A stretch of DNA of 64,000 nt from Giesbergeria sp. Lineage in GTDB: Bacteria > Pseudomonadota > Gammaproteobacteria > Burkholderiales > Burkholderiaceae_C. Position 1 is the first letter of the stretch. Each line of letters opens with the position of its first letter. Below are positions 44,191 to 54,596 of the stretch, piece by piece. Under the pieces are notes generated by a model. That model ran no database searches. It was not told the origin of the DNA and saw only the letters and a list, made by a program, of their open reading frames with translations. The DNA is taken from the NCBI RefSeq assembly GCF_028686475.1, contig NZ_JAQUCA010000003.1, forward strand, positions 1 to 64,000, given 5' to 3'. The position numbers were made by a program, and so were the translations under genes.

Positions 44191-44208
44191 AGGCTTTTGG
44201 GCTTTTTT

Positions 44209-45066
44209 ATGCACATCGCTCGCACCATTCCCGAACTGCGCGCCGCTTTGGCGGCTTACCGCCAGCCCGCATTTGTCCCGACGATGGGCAACCTGCACGA
44301 GGGCCATCTCTCTTTGGTGCGCCAAGCCAAACCACTGGGCGATGCCACCGTGGTCAGCATCTTTGTCAACCGGCTGCAATTTTTGCCGAACGAAGATTTT
44401 GACAGCTACCCACGCACTTGGGAGGCCGATTGCGCCAAGCTAGAGGCCGCCGGTTGCGATGTGGTGTTTGCCCCGCGTGAGCCGGACTTGTACCCCGAGC
44501 CACAAACCTTCAAAGTGCAACCCGACCCGCAATTGGCGGATATTTTGGAAGGCCAGTTTCGCCCCGGCTTCTTTACTGGCGTGTGTACCGTGGTGATGAA
44601 GCTGTTGAGTGCCGTGTTTGCGGGCAAAGCCCAAGGCACTGCGGTGTTTGGGCAAAAAGACTACCAACAGCTGATGGTATTGCGCCGCATGGTGCAGCAG
44701 TTTGCTTTGCCGATTAACGTAGTAGCCGGGCAAACGCAACGCGCTGCCGATGCCTTGGCGCTGAGTTCACGCAATGGCTACCTGAGCGAGGCTGAACGCA
44801 CCGAGGCGGTACAGCTCTCGCTGGCGCTGCAAGCCTTGGGCCATGCTGCACTGACCGCTGCCGACACTTTGCCCGCCCAAGTCCCAGCTTTAGAAGCCCA
44901 AGCCCTGCAAGCCTTGCAAGCACGCGGCTGGCAACCCGATTACCTGACCGTGCGCCGTCGCACTGATTTGCAAGCGCCCCAAGCGGGCGATGGTGCTGGG
45001 AGCTTGGTGGTGTTGGGTGCCGCCCGCTTGGGCAGCACGCGCCTGATTGACAACTTCGAGATTTGA
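44209..45066 (+). CDS. panC: Pantoate--beta-alanine ligase
   Basis: PanC condenses pantoate and beta-alanine with ATP. The 285-residue protein has the nucleotide-binding motif [15 protein letters not shown], the substrate motif [18 protein letters not shown], and [13 protein letters not shown] with SSRNGYLS. It starts at ATG 44209, directly after the T run of the upstream terminator, so its mRNA must come by readthrough or from a promoter inside panB. It is convergent with secA, 23 bp apart. Confidence 0.95.
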   Translation: MHIARTIPELRAALAAYRQPAFVPTMGNLHEGHLSLVRQAKPLGDATVVSIFVNRLQFLPNEDFDSYPRTWEADCAKLEAAGCDVVFAPREPDLYPEPQTFKVQPDPQLADILEGQFRPGFFTGVCTVVMKLLSAVFAGKAQGTAVFGQKDYQQLMVLRRMVQQFALPINVVAGQTQRAADALALSSRNGYLSEAERTEAVQLSLALQALGHAALTAADTLPAQVPALEAQALQALQARGWQPDYLTVRRRTDLQAPQAGDGAGSLVVLGAARLGSTRLIDNFEI

Positions 45067-45089
45067 TGTAAATCAACGCACGCCAGCTT

Positions 45090-47864
45090 TTAAGCCAGCT
45101 TGCCGTGGCACTGCTTGAATTTTTTACCGCTGCCGCAAGGGCAAGGGTCATTGCGGCCCACATGGCTACCCGCCACAGCGGCCACAGCAGCGGCTTTGGC
45201 TTGTCGCGTCACGGTGCTTTCGTCCAGCGTGGTTTCAGCCTCGCCGGTTTCGGTGGGGGCGGTGTAGGTCACGTTGGCGATATGCTCGGCGCGCTGCTCC
45301 ATTGCTTCGGCGGCTTGCTCAATTTGCGCTGGCGACTGCACCTGCACCGTCATCAGGGTGCGCGTAACATCGGTTTTTACCGTATCAATCAATTGGCGGA
45401 ATAATTCAAACGCCTCGCGCTTGTATTCTTGCTTGGGCTGCTTTTGTGCATAGCCGCGCAAATGGATGCCTTGGCGCAAATAATCCAGCGCGCTCAAATG
45501 GTCGCGCCAGTTGCTGTCAAAGTTTTGCAGCAGCACCATGCGCTCAAAATGGGTAAAGTTGGTTTCACCTACCAAATCCACTTTGGCTTGGAAAGCCGCA
45601 TGGGCCGCAGTCAGCACCTTCTCTAAAATATCTTCATCGGTGATGGATTCGGAACCTTCTACCAGCACGCGCAAATCCAGCGGCAATTGCCATTCTTGGG
45701 CTAAAGCGGCCTCTAGGGCGGGCAGATTCCATTGTTCTTCTACCGATTCTGCTGGCACATACTGGCGCACCAAATCGGTAAAACAATCTTCGCGCATGGC
45801 ATGAATCACATCGTGCAGCGCTGCTGCATCCAAAATATCATTACGCTGCTGGTAAATTACCTTGCGCTGGTCATTGGCCACATCATCGTATTCCAGCAAC
45901 TGCTTACGCACATCAAAGTTGCGCGCCTCAACTTTACGCTGGGCCGATTCAATACTGCGCGTGACGATACCCGCCTCGATGGCTTCACCTTCGGGCATTT
46001 TCAGGCGGTCCATAATAGAGCGCACCCGCTCACCGGCAAAAATCCGCATCAGCGCATCATCTAAACTCAGGTAAAAGCGCGAGGAGCCGGGGTCTCCTTG
46101 GCGGCCCGAACGCCCGCGCAATTGGTTGTCAATGCGGCGCGATTCGTGGCGTTCGGTGGCAATAATGCGTAAGCCGCCCAGCGCTTTGACTTTTTCGTTT
46201 TCTTCTTTCCAAGCGGCGCGCAGGGCTTCGATTTGGCTGGCCTTGGTGGCCGCATCTAAGGCTTCGTTGTGTTCAATCGCGGCGATGTCTTTTTCAATAT
46301 TGCCCCCCAACACAATGTCGGTACCCCGCCCGGCCATGTTGGTCGCGATGGTAATCATGCCGGGGCGGCCTGCTTGGGCGATGATGTCGGCCTCGCGCGC
46401 GTGCTGCTTGGCGTTGAGCACTTGGTGCGGCAAATTGGCTTGGGTGAGCAGTTGGTCGATGATTTCCGAGTTCTCAATCGAGGTGGTGCCCACCAGCACT
46501 GGCTGGCCGCGCTCATAGCACTCGCGAATATCTTGGATGGCCGCGTCGTACTTTTCTTTGGTGGTTTTATACACCCGGTCGAGCTGGTCTTGGCGTTTGC
46601 TGGGTTGGTTGGGTGGAATCACCACGGTTTCTAGGCCGTAGATTTCTTGGAACTCGTAGGCTTCGGTATCCGCCGTGCCGGTCATGCCCGAGAGCTTGCC
46701 GTAGAGGCGGAAATAATTTTGGAAGGTGATAGAAGCCAGCGTTTGGTTTTCGGCTTGGATGGTCACGCCTTCTTTGGCTTCTACTGCTTGGTGCAGCCCC
46801 TCGCTCCAGCGGCGGCCCGACATCAGGCGGCCAGTAAACTCATCCACAATCACAATTTCGCCGTCTTGCACCACATAGTGCTGGTCGCGGTTGTACAGAT
46901 TGTGGGCGCGCAGCGCTGCATACAGGTGGTGCATGAGCGAGATATTGGCCGGGTCGTACAGGGAGGAGCCTTCGGGCAACATGCCTTGGGCCGCCAACAC
47001 GCGCTCGGCGGTTTCGTGGCCTTGCTCGGTCAGAAAAACTTGGTGCGATTTTTCATCTAAGGTGAAGTCACCGGGTTTAATCACCCCTTCGCCGGTGCGC
47101 GGGTCGGCTTCGCCTTCTTGGCGTGTTAAGAACGGCACCACTTGGTTCATCGCCAAATACAGGGCGGTGTGGTCTTCGGCTTGGCCGCTGATGATGAGCG
47201 GCGTGCGCGCTTCGTCAATCAGAATCGAATCCACCTCATCGACAATGGCATAGTTGAGCTGGCGCTGCACCCGGTCGGCCGACTCATACACCATGTTGTC
47301 GCGCAGGTAGTCAAAGCCGTATTCGTTGTTGGTGCCGTAGGTGATGTCGGCAGCATAGGCGGCTTGCTTTTCTTCGCGCCCCATGTTGGGCAGGTTAATC
47401 CCCACCGTCAGGCCCAAAAAGTTGTACAAACGCGCCATCCATTGGGCATCGCGGTTGGCCAGGTAGTCGTTCACCGTGACCACATGCACCCCGTTGCCGG
47501 ACAAAGCATTCAGATAGACCGGCAGCGTGGCGGTCAGGGTTTTGCCTTCGCCGGTACGCATTTCGGCAATTTTGCCGTAGTGCAGCGCCATACCACCGAG
47601 CAACTGCACGTCAAAATGGCGCATCCGCATCACGCGCTTGGAGCCTTCGCGCACCACGGCAAAGGCTTCGGGCAGCAGCGCATCGAGTGATTCGCCCTGC
47701 GCTACCCGTTGCTTGAAAGCCTCGGTTTTGGCCCGCAGTGCCGCATCGTCGAGCTTTTCTAACTCAGGCTCTAAGGCGTTGATGCGTGCCACGGTCTTGC
47801 GGTACTGCTTGAGGAGCCGGTCGTTGCGGCTGCCGAAAAGTTTGGTAAGGAAGTTGGTGACCAT
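45090..47864 (-). CDS. secA: Preprotein translocase ATPase SecA
   Basis: The 924-residue motor of Sec-dependent export. It has nucleotide-binding Walker [12 protein letters not shown] near residue 105, [19 protein letters not shown], and [14 protein letters not shown], plus the helical scaffold and wing domains, a Gln/Glu-rich linker, and the C-terminal zinc-binding SEC-C motif [16 protein letters not shown] that contacts SecB. Length and motifs are complete. The likely promoter is in 47865-48015, shared with the divergent restriction gene. Confidence 0.98.
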   Translation of the reverse strand: MVTNFLTKLFGSRNDRLLKQYRKTVARINALEPELEKLDDAALRAKTEAFKQRVAQGESLDALLPEAFAVVREGSKRVMRMRHFDVQLLGGMALHYGKIAEMRTGEGKTLTATLPVYLNALSGNGVHVVTVNDYLANRDAQWMARLYNFLGLTVGINLPNMGREEKQAAYAADITYGTNNEYGFDYLRDNMVYESADRVQRQLNYAIVDEVDSILIDEARTPLIISGQAEDHTALYLAMNQVVPFLTRQEGEADPRTGEGVIKPGDFTLDEKSHQVFLTEQGHETAERVLAAQGMLPEGSSLYDPANISLMHHLYAALRAHNLYNRDQHYVVQDGEIVIVDEFTGRLMSGRRWSEGLHQAVEAKEGVTIQAENQTLASITFQNYFRLYGKLSGMTGTADTEAYEFQEIYGLETVVIPPNQPSKRQDQLDRVYKTTKEKYDAAIQDIRECYERGQPVLVGTTSIENSEIIDQLLTQANLPHQVLNAKQHAREADIIAQAGRPGMITIATNMAGRGTDIVLGGNIEKDIAAIEHNEALDAATKASQIEALRAAWKEENEKVKALGGLRIIATERHESRRIDNQLRGRSGRQGDPGSSRFYLSLDDALMRIFAGERVRSIMDRLKMPEGEAIEAGIVTRSIESAQRKVEARNFDVRKQLLEYDDVANDQRKVIYQQRNDILDAAALHDVIHAMREDCFTDLVRQYVPAESVEEQWNLPALEAALAQEWQLPLDLRVLVEGSESITDEDILEKVLTAAHAAFQAKVDLVGETNFTHFERMVLLQNFDSNWRDHLSALDYLRQGIHLRGYAQKQPKQEYKREAFELFRQLIDTVKTDVTRTLMTVQVQSPAQIEQAAEAMEQRAEHIANVTYTAPTETGEAETTLDESTVTRQAKAAAVAAVAGSHVGRNDPCPCGSGKKFKQCHGKLA

Positions 47865-48015
47865 GCGAGCGGGAACACCGTAGCAGACTTGTGCAGCCCG
47901 TTGGGTGTCCGAATCCCTGTGAAGATAGAAGATGTCGGGTGGTACCGGACTACCGGCACCGGATAAGAGATTTTAGCCCCCACGCTGCCCACCCTTGCCA
48001 GCGTAGCCGCCTATC

Positions 48016-51000
48016 ATGGTGGCCATGTTGACAAACCCGCCCACCCCCGCCGCTGTGCAAGCCTTTATTAACCGCTGGCAAGGCGTAAGCGCCAGCGAAC
48101 TGGCCACGGCGCAGAGTTTCATCCTCGACCTGTGCGATGTGCTGGGCCTAGAAAAGCCCCACCCCAGCCCGGCGCAAGACTACATGTTTGAGCGCCCCGT
48201 GACCTTTAGCCACGGCGACGGCAGCAGCAGCGCTGGACGCATCGACTGCTACAAACGCGGCCATTTTGTGCTGGAGGCCAAAAAGCTCAAGGCCAGCCGC
48301 CACACCAAGGGCTTTGACGACGGCTTATTACGCGCCCGCAGCCAAGCCGAAGGCTACGCCCGTGCCTTGCCCGCTGCCGAGGGCCGCCCGCCGTTTTTGT
48401 TGGTGGTGGATGTGGGCACGGTAATAGAGGTTTATGCCGAATTCAGCCGCAGCGGTGGCACCTATACCCCGTTCCCGGACCCGCGCAGCCACCGGCTGGC
48501 GCTGGCCGATTTGGCACAACCCGAGGTACAACAGCGCCTGCGCGGTATTTGGACCGACCCCGACAGCCTGAACCCCGCCCGCATCAGCGCGCAAGTCACG
48601 CGCGAGGTAGCGGCGCTGTTGGCACGCTTGTCGCAATCTTTAGAAAGTGGCCCCAACCCGCTGCCGCCCGACGTGGTGGCTGCTTATTTAACGCGCTGCC
48701 TGTTCAGCATGTTTGCCGAAGATGTGGCCTTGCTGCCCCCCGGTGCCTTTTTGGGTTTGTTGCAAACCTACCGCGAGCAACCCAGCACGCTGCAACAGAT
48801 GTTGCGTATTTTGTGGGCCGATATGGACCAAGGCGGTTTCAGCGCTGCTTTGGCCAAGCCGGTGCTGCACTTCAACGGCAAACTGTTCAAGGGGGCCGAT
48901 ACGCACCACTACAGCCTGTTGCTCACGCCAGCGCAAATAGACCTGCTGATTGCCGCCGCCCAAGCCAATTGGCGCGAGGTAGAACCGGCCATTTTTGGCA
49001 CCATGTTAGAGCGCGCCCTGGACCCCACCGAACGCCATGCCTTGGGCGCACACTACACCCCCCGCGCCTATGTCGAGCGCTTGGTGCTGCCCACGGTGAT
49101 AGAGCCTTTGCGCGCCGATTGGGCCAACGCCCAAGCCGCCGCCTTGGTGTTGGCGCACGAGGCCGCCGCTTTAGAGGGCAAGGCCGCGCAAGCCAAGTTG
49201 GCCGAAGCACGCGCCGAGGTCAAAAAGTTTCACCACCATTTGTGCAGCATTCGGGTGTTAGACCCAGCCTGTGGCAGTGCCAACTTTTTGTACGTGACGC
49301 TGGAGCATCTCAAGCGCCTAGAGGGCGAAGTGTTCAACCAGTTGCAAGCCTTGGGCCAAACGCAAGACCAATTGGGCTTTGAAGGCGAAACGGTTACTTT
49401 GCAACAATTGTTGGGCATCGAGTTGAACGAGCGTGCCGCTGCTTTGGCCGAGTTGGTGTTGTGGATTGGCTTTTTGCAGTGGCACATTCGCACCTATGGC
49501 AATGCCAGCGTGGCCGAGCCGGTGGTACACAACTACGGCAACATTCAGTGCCGCGATGCGGTGTTGGCGTGGGACGCGCAAGAACCGGCCTACAACCCAG
49601 CCGGGCAGCTGTTAAGCCGTTGGGATGGAGTCACGTTCAAAACACACCCCGTAACGGGCGAGCAGGTGCCCGACGAGGCGGCGCAGGTGCCGCAGTGGCG
49701 TTATGTGGGGGCCAAACGGGCGCAGTGGCCGCAGGCGGATTTTGTGGTGGGCAATCCGCCGTTTATTGGCAAGTTGCGTATGCGCGAGGCTTTGGGTGAT
49801 GGGTATGTCGAGGCTTTGCGTAGGGCTTGGCCCGAGGTGCCAGATAGTGCAGATTTTGTGCTGTATTGGTGGCACCATGCGGCGCAACAGGTAGCCAGTG
49901 GACGGGCGCGGCGCATGGGCTTGATTACGACCAATAGCCTGACCATGACTTTTAACCGGCGCGTGGTGCAGGCGGCGTTAGACGGTGGTTTAGTGTGCGT
50001 GGATGATGGCGTGGGAGTGAGTGGGGGCGACGACGGCAGGTGTGCCAGCGGCCTCATACTGCCAAAGGCGCAGAAATCGGCCACTGGCACACCCACCGCC
50101 GCCGCTGCTACCGGCGGTGCTAAAACCAAGTCCGCAAAAACCGCTACGCAGGCCCAGCCTACGCATTTGGTGCTGGCCATTCCTGACCATCCTTGGGTGG
50201 ATGGCGCTAACGGGGCAGCGGTACGCATTGCCATGACCGTGCTGGCACCGGGGGCGGGTGCAGAAGGTCAATTGCTCACCGTCACCGACGAGCAACCGGG
50301 TGAATATGGGGAAATGCTGGTCACTGTGGCCCAACGTACCGGCCTGATTCATGCAGATTTGACTGTGGGGGCCAACGTTACCTGTGCCAAAGCGCTATTA
50401 GCCAATAGCAAATTGAGCAGTGCAGGCGTTATCCCACATGGCGCAGGCATGTTGATGAGCGTGGCAGAGGCCGCCACCATCGAGGCTAACGCGCCATTAA
50501 AGCCTTACCGCAATGGTAAAGACCTAACCGACCACAGCCGCAATTTGCTGGTGATTGATTGCCACGGGCTAGACGCTACGAAAGTGCGCGAGCGTTATCC
50601 CAAGCTCTACCAATGGCTGCTAAACCGCGTAAAACCCGAACGTGATGTCAATAAAGACAAAGACTTGCGCGAAAAGTGGTGGCTGCATCGCCGCAACAAC
50701 GAGGAAATGCGCCGTGCGCTGGCAGGCTTGCCGCGTTACATCGCTACCGTAATGACCGCGAAACACCGTGTTTTCCAATTCTTGGATGGTGCGATATTGC
50801 CTGACCAGATGTTGGTAGTGATCGGGCTTGAAGATAACTTTTTTCTGGGGGTTTTATCCAGCCAACTGCATATTGAATGGGCACTAGCTACAGGCTCACG
50901 GCTGGGCGTTGGCAACGATCCTCGTTACAACAAATCCCGCTGCTTTGAAACCTTCCCCTTCCCCGACCAAGACACCGGCCTGACCCCAGAATTGCGCCAA

Positions 51001-51657
51001 CACATTGCCAGCTTGGCCGAGCAAATTGACAGCCACCGCAAGCGCGTACTGGGGCAGGTGGGGGCCACCATCACCCTGACCGGCCTCTACAACGTCCTAA
51101 CCGCCCTGCGCGAAGGCCGTCCCCTGAGCGCCAAAGAGAAAACCATCCACCAACAAGGCTTGGTCAGTATCTTGCGCCAACTCCACGAAGAACTCGATGC
51201 CGCCGTGCTGGCCGCCTACGGCTGGACAGACCTGCGCCTGCCCACCGACACCGAAATGCTATTGCAACGGCTGGTCACCCTTAACAGCCAACGCGCCACC
51301 GAAGAAGCCCAAGGCCATATCCGCTGGCTGCGCCCAGCTTTCCAAAACCCCCAAGCCACCCCAGAATTGCCCGCGCAAGTCCAACAAGCCCTGCAAGTGG
51401 ACACCGATAGCACCGCTGCCACCAGCACCATCGCCCAGCCCGTGCAGCAACAATGGCCCGCCACCCTGCCCGAACAAGTGCGCGCCGTGGCCCAAGTGCT
51501 GGCCACCAGCGCGGCCCCACTCACCCAAGCGCAGATAGAAGCCCACTTCAAAGGCCGTGGCCCGTGGAAGAAAAGCCTGCCCATGCTGCTCCAAACCCTC
51601 GAAGCCTTGGGCCGCGCTCAAACCACCAGCATCGGTGGCATCATGGCTTGGCGTTAA
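48016..51657 (+). CDS. MmeI-like (type IIL/IIG) restriction-modification protein
   Basis: A single 1213-residue protein combining nuclease, methyltransferase and target recognition. The N-terminal PD-(D/E)xK-type site is GRIDCYKRGHFVLEAKK (Asp 77, Glu 87, Lys 89). A helical spacer follows. The amino-methyltransferase has motif I LDPACGSANFLYVTLEH near residue 415 and motif IV NPPF near 580. The target-recognition region includes KPYRNGKDL and NPRYNKSRCFETFPFP, and the C-terminus is helical. MmeI-type enzymes methylate adenine in one strand and cut about 20 bases away. A low-complexity Ala/Thr/Lys-rich linker lies near 690-720. No separate S, M or R genes are near. The target sequence is not predictable by eye. 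Confidence 0.85.
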   Translation: MVAMLTNPPTPAAVQAFINRWQGVSASELATAQSFILDLCDVLGLEKPHPSPAQDYMFERPVTFSHGDGSSSAGRIDCYKRGHFVLEAKKLKASRHTKGFDDGLLRARSQAEGYARALPAAEGRPPFLLVVDVGTVIEVYAEFSRSGGTYTPFPDPRSHRLALADLAQPEVQQRLRGIWTDPDSLNPARISAQVTREVAALLARLSQSLESGPNPLPPDVVAAYLTRCLFSMFAEDVALLPPGAFLGLLQTYREQPSTLQQMLRILWADMDQGGFSAALAKPVLHFNGKLFKGADTHHYSLLLTPAQIDLLIAAAQANWREVEPAIFGTMLERALDPTERHALGAHYTPRAYVERLVLPTVIEPLRADWANAQAAALVLAHEAAALEGKAAQAKLAEARAEVKKFHHHLCSIRVLDPACGSANFLYVTLEHLKRLEGEVFNQLQALGQTQDQLGFEGETVTLQQLLGIELNERAAALAELVLWIGFLQWHIRTYGNASVAEPVVHNYGNIQCRDAVLAWDAQEPAYNPAGQLLSRWDGVTFKTHPVTGEQVPDEAAQVPQWRYVGAKRAQWPQADFVVGNPPFIGKLRMREALGDGYVEALRRAWPEVPDSADFVLYWWHHAAQQVASGRARRMGLITTNSLTMTFNRRVVQAALDGGLVCVDDGVGVSGGDDGRCASGLILPKAQKSATGTPTAAAATGGAKTKSAKTATQAQPTHLVLAIPDHPWVDGANGAAVRIAMTVLAPGAGAEGQLLTVTDEQPGEYGEMLVTVAQRTGLIHADLTVGANVTCAKALLANSKLSSAGVIPHGAGMLMSVAEAATIEANAPLKPYRNGKDLTDHSRNLLVIDCHGLDATKVRERYPKLYQWLLNRVKPERDVNKDKDLREKWWLHRRNNEEMRRALAGLPRYIATVMTAKHRVFQFLDGAILPDQMLVVIGLEDNFFLGVLSSQLHIEWALATGSRLGVGNDPRYNKSRCFETFPFPDQDTGLTPELRQHIASLAEQIDSHRKRVLGQVGATITLTGLYNVLTALREGRPLSAKEKTIHQQGLVSILRQLHEELDAAVLAAYGWTDLRLPTDTEMLLQRLVTLNSQRATEEAQGHIRWLRPAFQNPQATPELPAQVQQALQVDTDSTAATSTIAQPVQQQWPATLPEQVRAVAQVLATSAAPLTQAQIEAHFKGRGPWKKSLPMLLQTLEALGRAQTTSIGGIMAWR

Positions 51658-51700
51658 TCCAGTCAATCGGGTAAAAACAAGCGCTTTAGCTGGTGGTTGT

Positions 51701-52801
51701 TTAATGGCGCAACCAGTCTGGCACCTTAAAACGCACAATCGCCAAATAGGCCACCACATAACTGACAACAAACAGCAGGCAAAAGCCCATCAGTACCCAG
51801 GTTTTATTCCAAAACAGCACCGCAGGCACCACCGTGAGCAGGGTAAAACCCCACAGGTAGGGCGAGGTGCGGTTGTTACGCATCAACATGCGGCGCGATT
51901 CATCGTCATGGAACACGCTACGCACAATGCGCCGGTAAATAAGCTGGTGAAAATGCAGCGCATCGGCCACCCCCGGCGAGACACCCCGCGCCAGTTTGCG
52001 GTAAATAGAGAACATGGTCTCCCAGACCGGATAAATCAGCAGCAGCATCGGAAACCAAGGCGACACATCGGCATTGCGTTGCACCAGCGCTAAACTGGCC
52101 AGCGCAATCACCACACCCCAAATATAAGCCCCACCATCGCCCGCAAACAACATGCCGCGCGGGTAGTTCCAGATTAAAAAACCGCCCGTGGCGGTAGCCA
52201 TGACGACCACCAGCGTGGCCAAGGCACGGTCACCGACTTGCAAGGCGACGTGGGCCAAGGCCAAACACACAATCAGGGCGACCATACCGGCCAGGCCGTT
52301 GTAACCGTCAATGATGTTAAACGCATGGGGCAGACCAGCCACTGCCAGCAGCACAATCAGCCCGCCTAGCCAAGGCGTGCTTTGGAGCAGCGCATCAAGC
52401 CACGGCAAGCCCAAACGGGTTAGGCCCATGTCTAGCAAGCTTACGGCCAACAAGCCCGACAGGGCCGTAAACGCCAGCCGAAAACGCACCGGCAGGCGCT
52501 GGGTCATGTCTTCGGCAATGCCGCCAATGGCCGCTGGCAACAGGGTCAGGAGCCAGAGACCCGTCCAGTGCCCTAATTTGAGGTTGCCAGGGTCGCCCCA
52601 AGCCATTTGCATCAGGCCGAGCAGCCAGCCCAAGCCGGTGCCTGCCAACAGGGCTACACCGCCCAAGCGCGGCACATGGCCAAAATGAAAACGCTGGGGC
52701 ATTTCTGGCCCATAGAGTGCGGCGTGGTCGCGCAACCAGCGTATCACCAAACCAGCAACGATAGCCGAGACCAAAAAGGCCACCAAAGACAACCACATCA
52801 T
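51701..52801 (-). CDS. Polyprenyl-phosphate sugar-1-phosphate transferase (WecA/MraY-like, GT4)
   Basis: A 366-residue membrane protein with about 11 helices and MraY/WecA-superfamily motifs: HVPRLGGVALL near the N-terminus, AFNIIDGYNGLAG with the catalytic Asp, and MLFAGDGGAYIWG. It should load a sugar-1-phosphate onto undecaprenyl phosphate to begin surface polysaccharide or O-antigen synthesis. It is followed in the opposite transcription order by two family-2 glycosyltransferases on the same strand just upstream, so a small glycan locus is likely. The MM start at 52801 lacks a good ribosome site. Confidence 0.87.
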   Translation of the reverse strand: MMWLSLVAFLVSAIVAGLVIRWLRDHAALYGPEMPQRFHFGHVPRLGGVALLAGTGLGWLLGLMQMAWGDPGNLKLGHWTGLWLLTLLPAAIGGIAEDMTQRLPVRFRLAFTALSGLLAVSLLDMGLTRLGLPWLDALLQSTPWLGGLIVLLAVAGLPHAFNIIDGYNGLAGMVALIVCLALAHVALQVGDRALATLVVVMATATGGFLIWNYPRGMLFAGDGGAYIWGVVIALASLALVQRNADVSPWFPMLLLIYPVWETMFSIYRKLARGVSPGVADALHFHQLIYRRIVRSVFHDDESRRMLMRNNRTSPYLWGFTLLTVVPAVLFWNKTWVLMGFCLLFVVSYVVAYLAIVRFKVPDWLRH

Positions 52802-52893
52802 AGGAGAGCGACAGTACCTGTATAGATGTGCTGGGGGCAGCAAGCAGCGCGATGATAGATGCAGCGCACAAAAAGACGAGTGTGCAAAATGGT

Positions 52894-53826
52894 TTACCTG
52901 GTTCCCGGAGGTAGCAAAGGCCCAGACCGTCCTTGGCAGGCATCCCACCCTCCGCGTAGCCACATTTTAAAATATTGCCAACGCCCCGGCACCAAGGTGG
53001 AAAACACGACAAAGCGCTTGAGCTGGCGCAGTACCATGTTCGCCTTCCAAGCGAGACTGGTTTGGCGACTGTGCAGCGTCAGGATAAAGTTGCGGGCTTG
53101 GTAGTAATGGCGCCACGGTGCATGGAGAGAGACTTCTTGGCCCAACACCCGCAGTACCCGATTGCCCAAGGAATGCTCTAACAAAGCCCCGCAGGCCCCC
53201 AAAATAGGATAGCCGTGGTTGCGCGCACGCAGGCACCATTCAATATCGACCCAGTCGATAAAAAAGTCTTCACGCATCCCCCCCACGGCTTGCAACACTG
53301 GCGCCGGAATTAAGCAGCCCGAGGCAATCACATGATCGACTTGCCACACCTGCTGTGGGTTGGTGCAGGCCAGCCAACGCAAGCGCCAACCATCCAACAC
53401 AATGAAGGGGCTACGCTCTAGTCCCCTTCTGGAATCCGTATGGCACGCGCCCACTGCCCCCGCGTTGCTATGGCTGTGCAGTGCGGCCAATAGACAATTG
53501 ACCATGTCGGGGGCGGGCAAACTGTCATCGTCCATCAGCAAAATATGCGCGGCCCCACAGGCCAAGGCGTGTTCTATACCCCGGTTTTGTGCGGCGGCAA
53601 TGCCTTGGTTTTGGTCCAGCCAAATGGGGTGTACGCGTTCGCGTGGCCAGCGCTGCCCCCACTGCCGCAGTGCTGGGTCAGAGGCGTTATCTACCCAAAC
53701 AATGGTGTGTACCTGCTCTAAGAGGCGCTCAAATTGCAATTGCAAGCGCTCTGCGTCACTACAGTAAGACACGACCACGGCATACACTGCATTGCGCGTG
53801 GCGTGGTCGGAGGCAGTATCCATCAT
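52894..53826 (-). CDS. Family-2 glycosyltransferase (rhamnosyltransferase-like)
   Basis: A 310-residue GT-A glycosyltransferase. It has a nucleotide-binding start, VYAVVVSYCSDAERLQ, with VDNAS, NQGIAAAQNRGIEHA, and the DxD-like LLMDDDSLPA. The later blocks FFIDWVDIEWCLRARNHGYP resemble rhamnosyltransferases of the RfbF/WbbL type. There is no transmembrane segment. It overlaps the upstream glycosyltransferase by four bases. The sugar is uncertain. Confidence 0.85.
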   Translation of the reverse strand: MMDTASDHATRNAVYAVVVSYCSDAERLQLQFERLLEQVHTIVWVDNASDPALRQWGQRWPRERVHPIWLDQNQGIAAAQNRGIEHALACGAAHILLMDDDSLPAPDMVNCLLAALHSHSNAGAVGACHTDSRRGLERSPFIVLDGWRLRWLACTNPQQVWQVDHVIASGCLIPAPVLQAVGGMREDFFIDWVDIEWCLRARNHGYPILGACGALLEHSLGNRVLRVLGQEVSLHAPWRHYYQARNFILTLHSRQTSLAWKANMVLRQLKRFVVFSTLVPGRWQYFKMWLRGGWDACQGRSGPLLPPGTR

Positions 53827-54596
53827 GGGGCAGTGAGGGTGGCTGTATGGGCAGTACCGGGCTGGCGGCGTAGGATTCGGTAACTGTCCGAACCCCATAA
53901 GCGCAACAAACTGCGGATATGCCACCAAGTATGCAGCCAATGGCGTTGGCTGGCCCGTTGCCCCGCGTGGCGCACGGCTACCGGCGCACGCAGCAAGGCT
54001 AAACCAGCTAAGCGCAGACGCAGGCACAAATCTACATCTTCGCAATACATAAAATAACGGCTGTCAAAACCGCCCAGCTGTTGCCACACGGGCGTGGGTA
54101 ACACCATGCAAGCCCCATTGACCCAGTCCACCCGCTGCTCTTGCTGGCGCAAAACGCGCCGTCGCCAGAGTGCCGCCGGGCTGGGCAGGGCGCGTTCGCT
54201 GTCTTGCACCTGCCCTTGGGCGTTGAGTTGCACTGGGTAGGCGCAGCCGGTACCGGCTTGGGCCGCCGTGTCCAGCAGTGCGGCAAAAGGGTCTTTGGGG
54301 CCGATGAGTTCTACATCCGGATTCAGGATGCAAACAAACGGCTCCGCCACCTGTTGCAGCGCCCGATTGTGGTTGCCACCAAAGCCGATAGGCTGGGGGT
54401 TGTGCAGAATCTGTAAAACAAACGGCCAGCCCTCTGGCGGTGCAATAGGTTCAGGCTCGGGGATATTGAGTGTGAGCAGTACCCGTGCCACAGTAGTTGC
54501 ACTGTATTGGGCCAATTGCCACAGCAGACGCTGCACCAGCGGGCCATGCCCGTGGCTCACCACCGAAACGACCAACACCCTATCAGACGGGAACAA
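53823..54596 (-). CDS. Family-2 glycosyltransferase
   Basis: A 257-residue GT-A glycosyltransferase with VLVVSVVSHGHGPLVQRLL at the start, NPQPIGFGGNHNRALQQ, the acidic site ILNPDVELIG, and FMYCEDVDLCLRLRLAG. It resembles WbbL-like rhamnosyl or related transferases. It overlaps the metalloprotease gene's 3' end by 14 bp at its start and the next glycosyltransferase by four bases, so all three are packed as one unit. Confidence 0.85.
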   Translation of the reverse strand: MFPSDRVLVVSVVSHGHGPLVQRLLWQLAQYSATTVARVLLTLNIPEPEPIAPPEGWPFVLQILHNPQPIGFGGNHNRALQQVAEPFVCILNPDVELIGPKDPFAALLDTAAQAGTGCAYPVQLNAQGQVQDSERALPSPAALWRRRVLRQQEQRVDWVNGACMVLPTPVWQQLGGFDSRYFMYCEDVDLCLRLRLAGLALLRAPVAVRHAGQRASQRHWLHTWWHIRSLLRLWGSDSYRILRRQPGTAHTATLTAP

